64,000 bases of DNA, taken from positions 159,630,532 through 159,694,531 of the forward strand of contig CM073591.1 of NCBI GenBank assembly GCA_037074705.1, in the 5' to 3' direction. A model generated the notes under the pieces. It saw only the letters and a program-made list of their open reading frames with translations. It did not search any database and had not been told where the DNA came from. Of this stretch, positions 35,081 through 46,983 are shown piece after piece. A program made the translations under genes and the position numbers. The stretch is from Zhengitettix transpicula. Its lineage: Eukaryota > Arthropoda > Insecta > Orthoptera > Tetrigidae. Positions within the stretch are counted from its first letter, which is position 1. Each line of letters starts with the position of its first letter.

Positions 35081-37495
35081 AAAAATAAAGGCCCAATTGT
35101 ATGGTACATTCAGTAAAGACGATAAGGTCCTTGCGGTTTAATATTGACTACTTTCAATAATACCTTACTGACATATTGATACGATATATGACATATACAT
35201 GACTCTCCAAAAACGTTCGTAATTCAGAAACAGAAAATCTAAACTATACGCAGGAGGACAAAAGTTTCCGAATCCAGCAAACACAGCACTGCATGAAATT
35301 TGAACATGATCCTACAGAAACTTACTAATGCATTACTGGATACCATTTGTCTCACTAACGGCGCAATGTCTGCAGGGGAGAACTAAAGCTATATATTCCA
35401 GGAACTCCGTAAATTAACCGCCTCTCAAGTAAATATTTAGTATGTGCAATATAATTTTAATTTACACAAAATATAACAATCATGAACAAACAGGTTTTTA
35501 ACAATGAAGACCGTCGTTTTAATACTTTGTGTAAAAGTATCATTGACAATTTAAAAAGTTAAGTAAATTACGCATAATTTTAAAAACGTTCATAGATCTC
35601 GTATTGGCTAGTGTGAGCAGTGATTTCGCAGTACATGGTAAATTCTGGTATCTAAATTTGAGATATTTGACTTTAAAATAACTGGACGGATTTGTATAAA
35701 GTGATTGTTTTTCTTAGTTAGTATTGAATTCAGAATTATACCGTGAATATTTTTATTGAGAGCACTTCCATCTTTATTGCTTGGCTAATGAAATGGATAT
35801 TGGTTTTGACATGGCATGCAAATGGAATGACTTGATGCTGTGATTCTTTATCTTTTTGACCATTTAATTGCAGGAGAACTTAACATCGATTTAAAGTTTA
35901 AGATCTTTTATTAAACAATTGTAATTGGAGAGAATTTTGTTTGCGGTAATCGAACGATTGTTTAAACGTTGGCTACAACTTTTATGTCCTATTCGAGAGA
36001 ACGTGTCGCAATTTGGTTAGAAATATAGATTGATGTGGGAGACCTCTGAAATTATTTTGGGGCATCATAAGTGTTTGAAAATAAAAACTGTGCTTAGAAG
36101 TGTTCTCACGCACTCATTAATATAAATATATAAATAATATAAATAAAATCAAACGAGTTATTCATTACACTGAATGCAGGTCAATAGTTTCTGATACTTT
36201 TAATATTTGGGCTTAAGGAATTTCTTAACATATTAAAATTTCTAATAGGCCTACTGGGATGTCTACTTTTATTCATCCGTACATGACTACAATACTCGAA
36301 TACAATATTTTTTACAGGTTTCTTTTTTTGGAAAAAAATACATATATCTATATTGTAAATAATTATTATTTATCATTAAATATCATAAAATGGAAATTTC
36401 TACTCATACATGATAAATTTCTATTTTATTTTCTCATTTTCCATAATTGTAAAACTTTTAAAATCGCTTTTTCTTGTTATTAATATTTTTTATAAGACCA
36501 AGTTACGAAGACATGAATTATTTACCTTTGTTATTAAAGGTTGATGACCAAATTCTACAGGTTATCGATATTACCATCAGTAATACACAAAATAATCATA
36601 AAGAAAGGCACATCATATTTTAAGAGCAGTTGAGTATGGTTAAAAATAGTTCATATAAATTATATAAATTTCAAATTAAAGTGTAACTACAATACTATTC
36701 TACTTACAAGAAAAGAAAGTACATGCTGATGTCGCTAATGCAACAAGTAGCCATTAACGCAGCGGAAATGGTCTACCATATGCTTTCAGTCTCATGTTGA
36801 ACGTCTTTGCTAAAGGAAACTCATTTCGTAGCTTACAAATGTAAAAATTACCCTATGTCCTGTCGAGTCACGATTTCAGTGTAAGTTGAAAGTCTCACTC
36901 CTAATCTCTTAAATAATAGTCAATTTAAATACATTAAATATTTATTAATGTCTTAAGCCTAATATTATTTAGTGTGAATGGGCTTCTCATAATTGTCTGT
37001 AATAAATAATATCCGTTAAATGATTACGTAATTCATTTTGTGGTTCAAAAACTCCAAACAAACATTAATAAATTTTTGTTATTCATTTTATTTTTATTTA
37101 TTTATTTAAAGATTTATATCATGTTTTAAAATAACATACTTAACTTATTTCGACATGGTAAAACCAGTAGAATATAAAATGAAACAAAATGGAAAACAAT
37201 TTTAGTTAAATTAAATTTATTCACCATAAACGAAACTTTTACTTGTTTATTTGCGAGACATTTGATTAAAATTACTCTTCTATTATATTAAAAACATCTG
37301 CTTCATTCTTATACAGAGGTACTAATCGTTTTCATTAGTCCTCATTTGTCCAAATTAACATCTGAACGCAAATGAACATTTCATAATAAAGTGCATTAAA
37401 AGAAATATGAAAATGAATCAAATAAAAATTTAAAGTAATATAAGATCATTTAAATAAAACTTTTAAATATTTACACAAAATAAATAAGACTCCAT
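35081..37495. other. AT-rich stretch without gene
   Basis: Only chance frames (74 codons at 36259, hydrophobic and AT-driven). No repeat family recognised. Confidence 0.55.
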
Positions 37496-37499
37496 TACA

Positions 37500-38484
37500 T
37501 CTATATATAGAGAAATGAATGTCTGCCTGTGTAACCCATATGCGTTCCTAAACAATTCATCAGGTTCCGATAAAACTTTAGTGAGTATTTGTGCGCTTTC
37601 CCACAAAGTCGGCCTTTCGAAGCGTTAGGAAACTCTCAAGGGGTTAATGGGCGTGAAATTTAAAAACATGCTAAAACGGCCGATATTATCATCGATTAAT
37701 TACTTTTCGGGGTCTATGTGATTAATAGTTTCTATCCAACTGTTTTTATTATATAATTTAAACCCTTTAAAGCACCAATAAAGGAGGGAGTGGAATGGCG
37801 TTACATAAAAATAACGCGAAACAACCGTTATTGGGGTCAAATCCAAGGTTATATATGTCAATGAGTTTAATCCTAACTTTTACTTTGTCAGTTAAGTTGC
37901 ATTTTAGCCAATAGGTGTGTTGGTGGGAAGGATGTGGGTGATAGGCCGTTACATAATAGTAATGAATAAACAGCAAAGTCTGGCATTGAATCTTGGCTTA
38001 CAGAAGTCACTGAGTTTAATTCTGACCTTTACAATACTGGTTAAGATGTAGTTCAGCACCTAGGAGTGGGGGTGGAAGGAGGTAAAAAACTTTACGTATA
38101 CAATCTTAAATGCGTAGAACAATTTCTATCAAACTTTATATACATGTTACTTACAATCCTGGAACAAACACTGAGGGATTTACGACACCTACCGCCTCTA
38201 TCTGTGGGGGGTGAAGGGAGTGTAATTTAAAAACATTCCTAAACGGTCATTATTAGCTTGGATTAAAACGTTTTCGGAGTCGCTTAATGTATTTCTAGAA
38301 TTTTTAAGTTTCTAATTTCAACAACAAAATAAAAAGGGTAGTGGTGGAAGGGGTTTACATAAAAGGTAATGCAAAAAAAAGACATTAGTGTCGATTCCGG
38401 GGTTATAGTAGTCGCTGAGTTTATTTCTAGCATTAACCATAGTGTTAAGTATATACTGGCGCAACGCCTAACATTCAAATAGTA
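37500..38484 (+). mobile_element. Helitron-like element E, decayed
   Basis: It starts CTATATATAGAGAAATGAATG and ends near GGCGCAACGCCTAACATTCAA and ATAGT, a worn version of the CGGGCAACGCCGGGCACCC end. Inside, AACATGCTAAAACGGCCGATA, TTACATAAAAATAACGCG and AACCGTTATTGGGGTCAAAT match the tandem units of element B. It is an older relative without an expanded array. The 69- and 67-codon minus frames are not genes. Confidence 0.55.
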
Positions 38485-38489
38485 CATGA

Positions 38490-38935
38490 TAAAAAAATAA
38501 AGTAAAACTTAAAAAAGGACATTTTAAACATATATTACGAAAGTCAGGTATATATGAGAAATTTAAGTAACTAATGATAGCGTACAATAAATAAATATGA
38601 AATCTAAGACATAATAAGATCTAATTTTTCAGATAATACCCCGCTGAGGAAATACAGTAATACTACGACGTATTTTATTATTATGTACGTAATTAATAAA
38701 TTTAATACAAATACAAAAATACACAGAAAATAAAATGATTGAAATTAAGAAATTTAATGAAACATTAATTTTAATAAACCGTTTAATCAACTCAATATTA
38801 TATTCTACTGTAATATAAACATTTTACTGGTTGTCCCTACCTAAATCCTTATTGGCGTAAATTATTTGGTGAGTGGCTCGCTATCACCAATTTTTGCGAC
38901 ACTTCATGTTTAAGTATTCATAAATTATTCATTTG
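38490..38935. other. AT-rich stretch without gene
   Basis: Nothing recognised. Confidence 0.55.
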
Positions 38936-38939
38936 CTGT

Positions 38940-39410
38940 TTTCTGAGGACAGACAGTTGCTTCCCTGGCTGTGACTGTGGAAACCCCGGGAACGTTTATT
39001 GTCGCTTCGCGTGGCAAAGCTGCGTTGGGCCACGATATGTCGCTCTCTAGTTAGCAGTCCAGGTGATTAGTGCCTCGGTTCACGCCCAGCCATTTACCTT
39101 ATCTGCACGCGAGTTTCGACGCGCCAAATTATTAGGTTATCGATAGTAGCCTTTGTCGTGGCCGGCCAAATAAACCTTGACCATTCGTAGAATGTGTGAG
39201 GTTGCGTGTGGGATATTATCGATATCCGCGAGGGAAATAGCAACCGTGTGGGAAATGGTGTGTTAATACTCGACGTATCCACAGGCTCAGCGTGGGTGAG
39301 GTGGCTATTTCCGAAGTCGTTTACTTGAGTTACCGCAAACGATAGTCGTGTGTGTTTATAGCCTTTTTTGGCGGCAACTTGAACGAACGACCTTAATCCC
39401 TTCATCTACA
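38940..39410. other. GC-richer island with open frame and two TATCGATA sites
   Basis: Base composition rises well above the surroundings. A 103-codon minus frame (39094-39405) has no recognised domain. Two exact TATCGATA octamers lie at 39138-39145 and 39217-39224; in Drosophila this octamer (DRE) marks many core promoters through the factor DREF. No copy of this island occurs elsewhere in the window, unlike the repeats. It could be a regulatory island or an unrecognised exon; neither is shown. Confidence 0.35.
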
Positions 39411-40500
39411 ATATTGTATGAGACTTGAGTTTGAAAATAATCTATAACGTAAAATATGGATTTTTTAATTCTATGTTATTCCGATCAAAATGAAGTGACA
39501 CAAGTTAATCGACCGCTGATAATTGTACCTTAAAATACCTACCTTAATAAATCGGTTTCCCTTTCCCGTTAATTGGATGAGAAGTTTAATTGAGATGATT
39601 ATTTAATCTTAATAAAATAAAATTGTTTTCTTCAGCAAATTATTTGTTATTTCTCAATCGTTTTATTTCTTGAATATTCCCCTTAAACAGTACAGCAGGT
39701 TAATTTTTCCATTCGCTTGCCTATCTATTTAAAGCGAATATTTCCCTGCGTACGTTTTCTGTTGACTCGTTATCAGTTTAAATTTATGATCACCTCTCCC
39801 AATAGGAGCTGAGTTTTCGAGCATATCCAGCATGCTTTTTCACGCTTTGTTTTCCGAGGTCGATTTAAACAGTGCAAGGCCTATCATTTTTCCGTCTGGT
39901 TACCAACTATTCCCACCATAATATTTATGTCATCTGTGTATTACAAATTGTGCTGCTCCCCTCTGACGTTTTCTAAGTATCTTTTGGTGGAGTTTTTCTA
40001 TAAAGATGCCAACAGCCCATATCATACTCGAAAATTTAATACGCAAGTTCTCTATATATATTCGGCTTTTTTTAAAGATTTTCATTACAGTGCATAAGGA
40101 TTTCCTCGTGTAAGTTTCGTGGAAAAAATTGTTACTTCTAAACAGGAGATAGATAGGAGTAGTAGAAAAATGCAAATGGATGAAATAAGACTAAGGAATA
40201 AAGTTATTTTATCTATCGTCAATAAAATATACTTACCGTTTAAAGTTTAGAGAACTAGTTACCATTAATCATGTTTTATTATGAACAGAAAAACACTCGT
40301 GCTTTGTAGCTCGGTTTAAAAATTTTCTTATAATTAATATAACTAATTACGATGAATGTTATTTGCCTACCTTACATATTATATTGATCCCAAATAACCA
40401 AATAGAAACAATCCTAGTTTCTCCTGTTATTATTCATATGTCTCAATATATCATAGAGCAATATGGCACGATAATATTATAAATTACACGAGAATCTTCA
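39411..40500. other. AT-rich stretch without gene
   Basis: An 81-codon minus frame at 39930 has no recognised domain. Confidence 0.5.
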
Positions 40501-41300
40501 GTTTATTGGGAACCAAAAAAAGGTAGACAGGCATTACGGATTGAAGGAAATCTTTTAGTCTCTGGCCTGGTATTTCCACGGAGGTCTATCCATAGCAACG
40601 AAAGGAGAGGACTTAAATAATGAGAACAATAACTATGATCCACTAAAGTGGTGCCTGACGATGGTTTGAAGAACCACTGCTTCCATTGACGGCCAAAATT
40701 ATTAGGCCGAACTACCTGAGTTCCGGAAGCGTGCTAACTTTTAAACCTCTCGAGGAAGAAGAATTTGAAGATTTCGAGAATCGATATTTTAGGAGAGAGG
40801 AAAATCTGGGCATTAGGAAGCCGTAAAGTAATTTACAATTGTTACGTATGAATGTTTCATCCAAATAATGACATTTTAGTAACGACAGAATATTAGTATG
40901 TTATAGGCATAATATCTCGTCAACGCGGAGCAGATTCCAAGAGGAAGGAACTCCGACAACTAGAAAAGGAGGCTGGACCTCCAGTTACATGTCACCGCTT
41001 CTGCTGGGCATTGGGTTACAAGTCATGCTTGATAGATATTCAGCGACAAATTACGTCAAAGGACTGTCGAGTCCGACGGCTGCCAGTGAGGGACTCTGCA
41101 GCATCCTCTCAAGTACGCGTTGACGTCCGACGCCACAGCAGATCAGCGTGACACTCCACCAGCCAGAACAACTAGACGACAGGCTCAACTTTGCTTTCTC
41201 AAGTATCGTATTGCCAGGTACCCAAGTTGTTTGGATGGATAAGTTGAATGGTTTTAGCCAATTCTAGGTTCACCACAAAAGTTTTCTTTTAAGAACCCAG
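40501..41300. other. Unclassified moderately GC-rich block
   Basis: About 700 bases are compositionally distinct from the AT-rich flanks, with no open frame over 60 codons. CCTCGAGGAAGAAGAATTTG and GACGTCCGACGCC lie within it. It could be a solo LTR or noncoding exon; I see no matching termini. Confidence 0.25.
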
Positions 41301-42737
41301 AGAGGAAAGTAGTTTATTATCATTTTAATAATTGAAAAATTTATAAGTAATTCATTTTTAAATTTTGTCATTCATTTTTTAGATTTTATTAAATCAATTT
41401 TATATTTACGTTTTTTGTTATCAAATTATTATTTTAAAATTAATTATTTTTATACCAATTAAACGTGAGAAATAAATTCCCCTACCTTGTGATCACAATA
41501 TTAAATTTAACAGTCTACTCCCTCCTCCCATTTCTTTAACACGTTCGTACATATCTATATGTTGTAGCGTTCCTAACACTTACCGATAATGAATTCCACC
41601 GCCTCATTTTTGTGAACTGTATTACGAAATGAATATTTTGACAATCTGACAAAGTGCCCCGACCTCACCAATTGTTAATTAAATCACAGCCATATCATGA
41701 ATTGTCTCCATTTTTTAATTTGCAAATGATATTTTCAGTATGTTGAGTATGAATTGGTTAATGTCTAATTTTACGTTGAATATTAATTATGAAATTATAT
41801 TTCTGTTCCATTTTTTATTGCATTGACATTGAGAGTGAATTGACGAATTACAGCATAGACTAACATTTTATGTAAGTATTCAAAGCGAATTTTTGTTTAT
41901 ATTAATTTTTAGCTAGGGCTATTTGTTGGTCGTAATCGATACCTCTTTACTGATATAGTTTTATTGTAATAACTTTATTCTCAGCATCGTCTTGTTCGCA
42001 CTGAACAAAATTATTGACTCTGTAATGAAGGAGAAAGTGAAAACGTACAAATTCTTTAACATATTTAATGGAGTGAATATTGGTATCAATTACAGTTTAG
42101 GGGGAAATGTTATGTAATTTAATAAATGTATGCTGGATAGAACATTTATGCTAAATATCATTATTTCTAATCGTAGTGAAATACGTAATTATGTCGGTTA
42201 TATTAGTCAATTATCCTGTATATTCCAATAAGTAATATTGTCTGCGGACTACAAAAATAATCTATACTGAACATGTCATCTCATTATCGTTGAAATTGAG
42301 TATATTATGATGAAGTAGTAAATAATGATGATCAACGATCGTTTGGAAATTTACTACTTGATAGATGTCGTTAATAAATACTTATGTTCTGGAATTGTAT
42401 TCGAAAGTATGGGTTCTTAAGAAACAATAATATGATTGAAAATTCTATTTTTTTATTAAATTTCTCCCTTCCTTAAATCGAAGTAATTAATTTAATAATT
42501 TTAACATTACCTATTATTTAGGAAGAAGTAACCAAAGTTGTTTAAACACATATTGAAACATCACGTAATTTTATCCAAATGTAATGTGTTCTAAGTGTAA
42601 AAACTTCGTTTTGTATGTGACGTATTGTGAGAGCACGAAATTGGTTCAGTAACTAAAACAACAGCGCACAACAATTATCAATAATGGCGAATTAATATCC
42701 CGCAGACTTTCAGCCCATTGTCGAATAACAATATTTC
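41301..42737. other. AT-rich stretch without gene
   Basis: Nothing recognised. Confidence 0.55.
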
Positions 42738-42796
42738 ATAGTTTCTTTTTCTTTTTTCTTTTTTAGGGCAACAGGCTACATGAGGGTCCTCTGTTC
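42738..42796 (-). repeat. Rep-A copy 8, extreme 5' truncation
   Basis: Only about 28 bases of the Rep-A 3' end (AGGGCAACAGGCTACATGAG) remain, preceded on this strand by a T-rich run (42739-42766) that is the poly(A) tail read backwards. So short a piece with an intact tail argues for target-primed reverse transcription. Confidence 0.75.
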
Positions 42797-43374
42797 GCTT
42801 CATATTTAGACTAACATTTCAAAATATGAATAGCGGTAACAAGGAATCAATTTATTTCAGACATTTATGATAACACATAGCCTTTTTACTTCCCAATTTT
42901 TCATGGATATTTATGACATTATTTACTGGATGGCATTAAACGATAAACCTATGCGCGATAAGGGAATAAAGCCCGTGACATAATTTAAATAAAATTTACA
43001 TTGTACCTAATTTTAGTCAAAATAGGGGACGATGAGATTAAACAAAGCTACTTTAATCAAACCAACGACACACCACAGTTGTTGAATAAGTCGTTATATT
43101 GAAAAATCATTGTCAATTAAACTGAAAAAAACAACGAATATTTTTTAATCTTTCTTAAAATTTTATTGTAAGACAATATGACGTTAAAATATCGATAAAC
43201 AATATTTATTTCCGATACGTTTATAGTGAAATAGGAAAGTTAAAAGATTGTTTAATTATATTTCATTCATTATAGTTCCCATGGAGAAATACTTCATAGA
43301 AGTGTTACACTCATTTCACTACTCATCCAAACGCAAATCAAATATAAAACGTGAAGTAATAAAATGTAATTAGA
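42797..43374. other. AT-rich stretch without gene
   Basis: Nothing recognised. Confidence 0.5.
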
Positions 43375-43375
43375 A

Positions 43376-43590
43376 GAATGCACAACGTTTCTCGGATCCT
43401 TGTCCATTTCTTCAGGTGCGAAGAAGAGCCTAGAGAATCACAACTGCACTTGTCAGTTTGCAAAATTCAAAAATTATATTATCACTTTTTGTCAGAGTTG
43501 GCTAACTTTCTTATTCAGTATTTTCAATCAGACTTAAATTTTTTCATTTTAACATTTTATTTATGGTTGCTCCTGGAGTTGAAGTAAAAA
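43376..43590 (-). repeat. Penelope-type repeat with hammerhead-like core
   Basis: On the minus strand CTGAAGA (43409-43415) is followed after 17 bases by GAAAC (43387-43391) and GTTGTG. The intervening bases contain GGA and TCC that could form a short stem II. The sequence beyond (GCCTAGAGA, and AAAATTCAAAAATTATAT on the plus strand) matches 56860-56930. The 69-codon plus frame across it is not a gene. Confidence 0.5.
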
Positions 43591-43611
43591 TATTGTAATT
43601 AATGGATGAGG

Positions 43612-43803
43612 ATAGGAGTACCAAGCGCCCGACCTACCTGATGCACGTTTTCTAGGGTTTTTCCTGCAACAATTTAGGCCCTAGTTAACTCTTGGCTACC
43701 TGCATCTACCCTTCCGCATCCCTCTTTCGAATCCCTTCCTATGTTATTAAAGGGGAGATGCCACCACGTGGGTTACACTCATGGAGCCTGTTACCCCCAA
43801 ACC
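43612..43803 (+). repeat. Rep-A copy 9, 5'-truncated
   Basis: It runs from GTACCAAGCGCCCGACCTAC to CATGGAGCCTGTTACC. Copy 10 follows about 30 bases later in the same orientation. Confidence 0.8.
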
Positions 43804-43834
43804 CAAACCTTGAATCGAAAACTGAAAGAAAACC

Positions 43835-44292
43835 TGTGAGAGCTGTTCTCTCGCAGGCAGAACCATTCTGGAGAGACGGAGAGGGCTACCTTAGGGATAC
43901 CTTTTCCTCTCTCAGTTTTTGAACTAAGCTTCTCACAATTCGAGGCACCTCAGCCTGTTTTCAGAGGTGTATGTTTCTGGGTCACAAACTTTGACGGTAT
44001 TTGGAACAGTCGGCCAGCTGCCTCCTAAACTGATAGAGGCACGGAGAAGGGAATGATGCGCCCCCACAGCAAACCGCTCTCCCGCCATCAGAAGGGCGTG
44101 GGACAAGTACCCAATGCCCGACCTAGCTGATGCAGATTTTCTAGCGTTTGTCCTATAGGCCGGGGTTCTTAGTTAACCATTGGCTACCTTCCTGTACCCT
44201 TCCGCACCCTCTTTCAAATCCCTTCCTATGCTATTAAAGGGGAGTTGCCACCACGTGAATTACACTCATGTAGCCTGTTACTAAAAAAAACG
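43835..44292 (+). repeat. Rep-A copy 10, long
   Basis: It runs from about GAGAGCTGTTCTCTCGCAGG through GAACTAAGCTTCTCACAA, GGTGTATGTTTCTGGGTCAC and GAGGCACGGAGAAGGGAATG to GCCTGTTACTAAAAAAAAC. With copies 3 and 5 it helps define the family's left part. Confidence 0.8.
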
Positions 44293-44880
44293 TGAATCTC
44301 CTAATTGGTACATGGACGCTCTAGCGATCTGAGTCGACTGCACCTCCGGCTCGAGATTTCTCCTTTAGTATTCATTGGTTAGTGTACGACTTCACTTACA
44401 ATTTTTCATTGCAGATACAATTAATTCATTTTACTGTCTAATATAAAATTGGAATAAATAAATACTTGGGAAACGTCTGACAATCAGGTAATTTTTTATT
44501 TACTATTTCCTTTTTCCTAAACGAAATAGTAGGAGAGTCGTTTTACGATAGTGTGACAGCGGCTGCCGCGTTATGTACACTACGTTCAGTTTTAGTGATA
44601 GCTGGTTTCATTGCAACTACCAGAGGAAGAATCACCATGTATACAATACATTATTATTGTTATTTTATATCTCACGCACACCTGAATTTAGTTTGTTGAT
44701 ATTTCTTTCAGAACAAATTTGTGGGTCTGTCCAACATTCTGCTTCCTTATTTTTCTGTAGCGCCGCGAATAGTTCAGAAATGCAATATTAAGTCGGCTCT
44801 GTTCAACTAACTCAACTTGTGCCCCAATATCCATAATATATCCTAATATAACGTCATGTAATACATTCAATGTCTCTACA
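44293..44880. other. Stretch without recognised gene
   Basis: A 72-codon frame at 44573 and a 60-codon minus frame at 44688 have no domain. Confidence 0.4.
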
Positions 44881-45240
44881 ATGTTTATTTATTTATTGAC
44901 TTTCCAAATGATCCAACGAAAAACTGATGGCAGTATATTGGTCTCGCGATTCATTCAGGCAGAACTAGCAGAGGGGAAACGCTTCGCTATCTGGTGGCCA
45001 CACAGCCTGCCAATTATCCGAGCCGTTACACAGACTCCAGCTGGTAAATCCCGAACGCGAATGCTGCACGCCTACAAAAGAGGGACTCACTGCCACATCA
45101 GGGGCTGTTTCGGGAATCGGTGTATTCACATTACACTGAACACGCTCGTTTGTAGATATTGTTTGAGACTGACGCGCGCCAAGCGGAAACTTCGGTTTCG
45201 CGCGGGGGAGCTGAAATGCATTTCTAATTTTTAAGAACAT
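44881..45240. other. GC-richer block with open frames on both strands
   Basis: A 117-codon plus frame (44881-45234) and a 92-codon minus frame (44965-45243) overlap fully. The plus frame is rich in Arg and Cys; neither shows a known domain, signal peptide or clear start context. Because GC-rich DNA has few chance stops, open frames on both strands may carry no meaning. Candidate for a conserved noncoding element or an unknown exon. Confidence 0.3.
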
Positions 45241-45590
45241 CATTTATATCACAGTGGAGCTGAAAATTGAACCTTAAAATTAATTGCGCGTGCTATTTCT
45301 CTTTGTTAGTTTGTCTTAATTATAAACAAACAATTCAGCCTATTGAAAAGTCAATATAGGAAAATTTTTAGATACCATCTGTGTGTCTGTATCACCCTTC
45401 GGTGGTTTGTGTTGTAAATGAGTGTTAAATTATATTTAAAAAATGAAATAATTTATTAACAAATTATTTTAAATTACATTTCAAATTTCCTTAGCAAATT
45501 AATTAATACATTTATTTTTATTTGATGTGCAGAAATAACAGTTTATTTTACTATAAATTATTTTTACTTATGAAAAGTGTGAATCAGCGT
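45241..45590. other. AT-rich stretch without gene
   Basis: Nothing recognised. Confidence 0.5.
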
Positions 45591-45596
45591 TTTAAA

Positions 45597-46430
45597 ATCT
45601 ATATAATAAACGTGTATATTTGTATGTATGTATTTATTTACGTTAATTTCTATACAAATTTTTACGCGCGGACAGAATGTAACAAAAATTGGTACACATA
45701 TTCTGCCAAAATCGAGAACCGGTACTGTGGGGGTGAGAAACCCCTGGCATAAAGGTGGAAAGAATTATAGTTGAAATATTATTACGAATTTTCCCATAAG
45801 AGTTAATGTTATAATTTTTTGTAAATTACTGCGCGCCAAGAGACCGTGACGTCACTTCATACGTTGGAGCGTGATGTAAACGAGACATACGCCCGTCATA
45901 AAAATATAGTTCCTTTTTTCGTAATGAAATAAAGCAATAATATTTTAATTCAATATAAAATAAAATTTTATCCAGAAATACTCCATCGAACGATAATAAA
46001 ATAAAGTACTAAATACTTAACGTTCCTTTCCAAAAATATAAGTTAAATTTTGCAGCCATCTTTTTTTAAAAAAAATATGGCGTCGTTTGTTTGCATTCTG
46101 CGTTTCAAATGTATGTCGGCGGAGAATTATTTAATTGCATTGTATAAAGCTGGTCATAAAGTACTAAGTAATATTTCAGGAGATAATAAGGAACGATTCG
46201 TGAGTTATGTGTGTATAAATACGTACGGAACCCCCAATAAAATTCTTATATTGTCGTTATTCAATTAATGCACTGTGGGTCTAAAGTATGTACAGAACTA
46301 GGAACTAGGAACATTTAGATTGAATTAAAAGTACAATTAATTTTACTGTTTATTGTATTTCTGTACATTTGTATAAATGTAATAAAATTATTGCGTGTAA
46401 TAACTATCTTAATTCTGACTCTCTTAAGGT
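45597..46430 (+). mobile_element. Helitron-like repeat copy D
   Basis: It starts TCTATATAATAAACGTGTAT and follows copies A and C through GAGAACCGGTACTGTGGGGG, TACTGCGCGCCAAGAGAC with TGACGTCA at 45847, and AATGAAATAAAGCA. From about 46200 it matches the end of copy A (TACGGAACCCCC, AGTACAATTAATTTTACT) to about 46400. The right terminus is not clear. The 76- and 72-codon frames lie in the repeat. Confidence 0.55.
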
Positions 46431-46473
46431 GCTGGGAGAAGGCACCCAGTTTGTGCCAAATATTAACTCTACC

Positions 46474-46983
46474 ATTTCAACATCTCCAAGAAATCCCTGG
46501 GGCGCTTTCACTCGCTTTTTATATATCGACCACCCACCAGGGAAAACGTCATCCCTTAACCTACGTGATGATGACGAAAAAGTTGTTAAAAATATTCGCG
46601 GTTTTAGAACAACTTAAAAAGTAGTCAATTGAATTCCAATTTATAAGGCATGTAATAACAGAATAAATTGCGGGGTCATCTTACATAACCTCAGAATTCT
46701 TATGTAATATTTTCTCAGAAAAATAGCAAGTGGTTTCTTCTTCTTCGATGTTAATCTAGTCTGATAGTCCACTTTCCATGTTGCTGCCACTCTAAAAGAG
46801 CTATTGGATGTAAACTTTTGTCCCTGTTTCTCTACGACGTGTTCTATTTGCTAACAAAACAATGCTAGCATTTCAACATCTCCAATAAACCCCTGGGGCG
46901 CTTTCACTCACTTTTTATATATCGTCCACCCACCAGGGAAAACGTCATCCCTTTACCTACGTGATCATGACGAAAAAGTTGTT
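46474..46983. repeat. Two 114-bp direct repeats 396 bp apart
   Basis: 46474-46587 and 46870-46983 are about 92% alike, both starting ATTTCAACATCTCCAA and ending GACGAAAAAGTTGTT. Frames of 77-82 codons cover the first copy only. They could be ends of a small element; the 282 bases between are not otherwise recognised. Confidence 0.8.
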
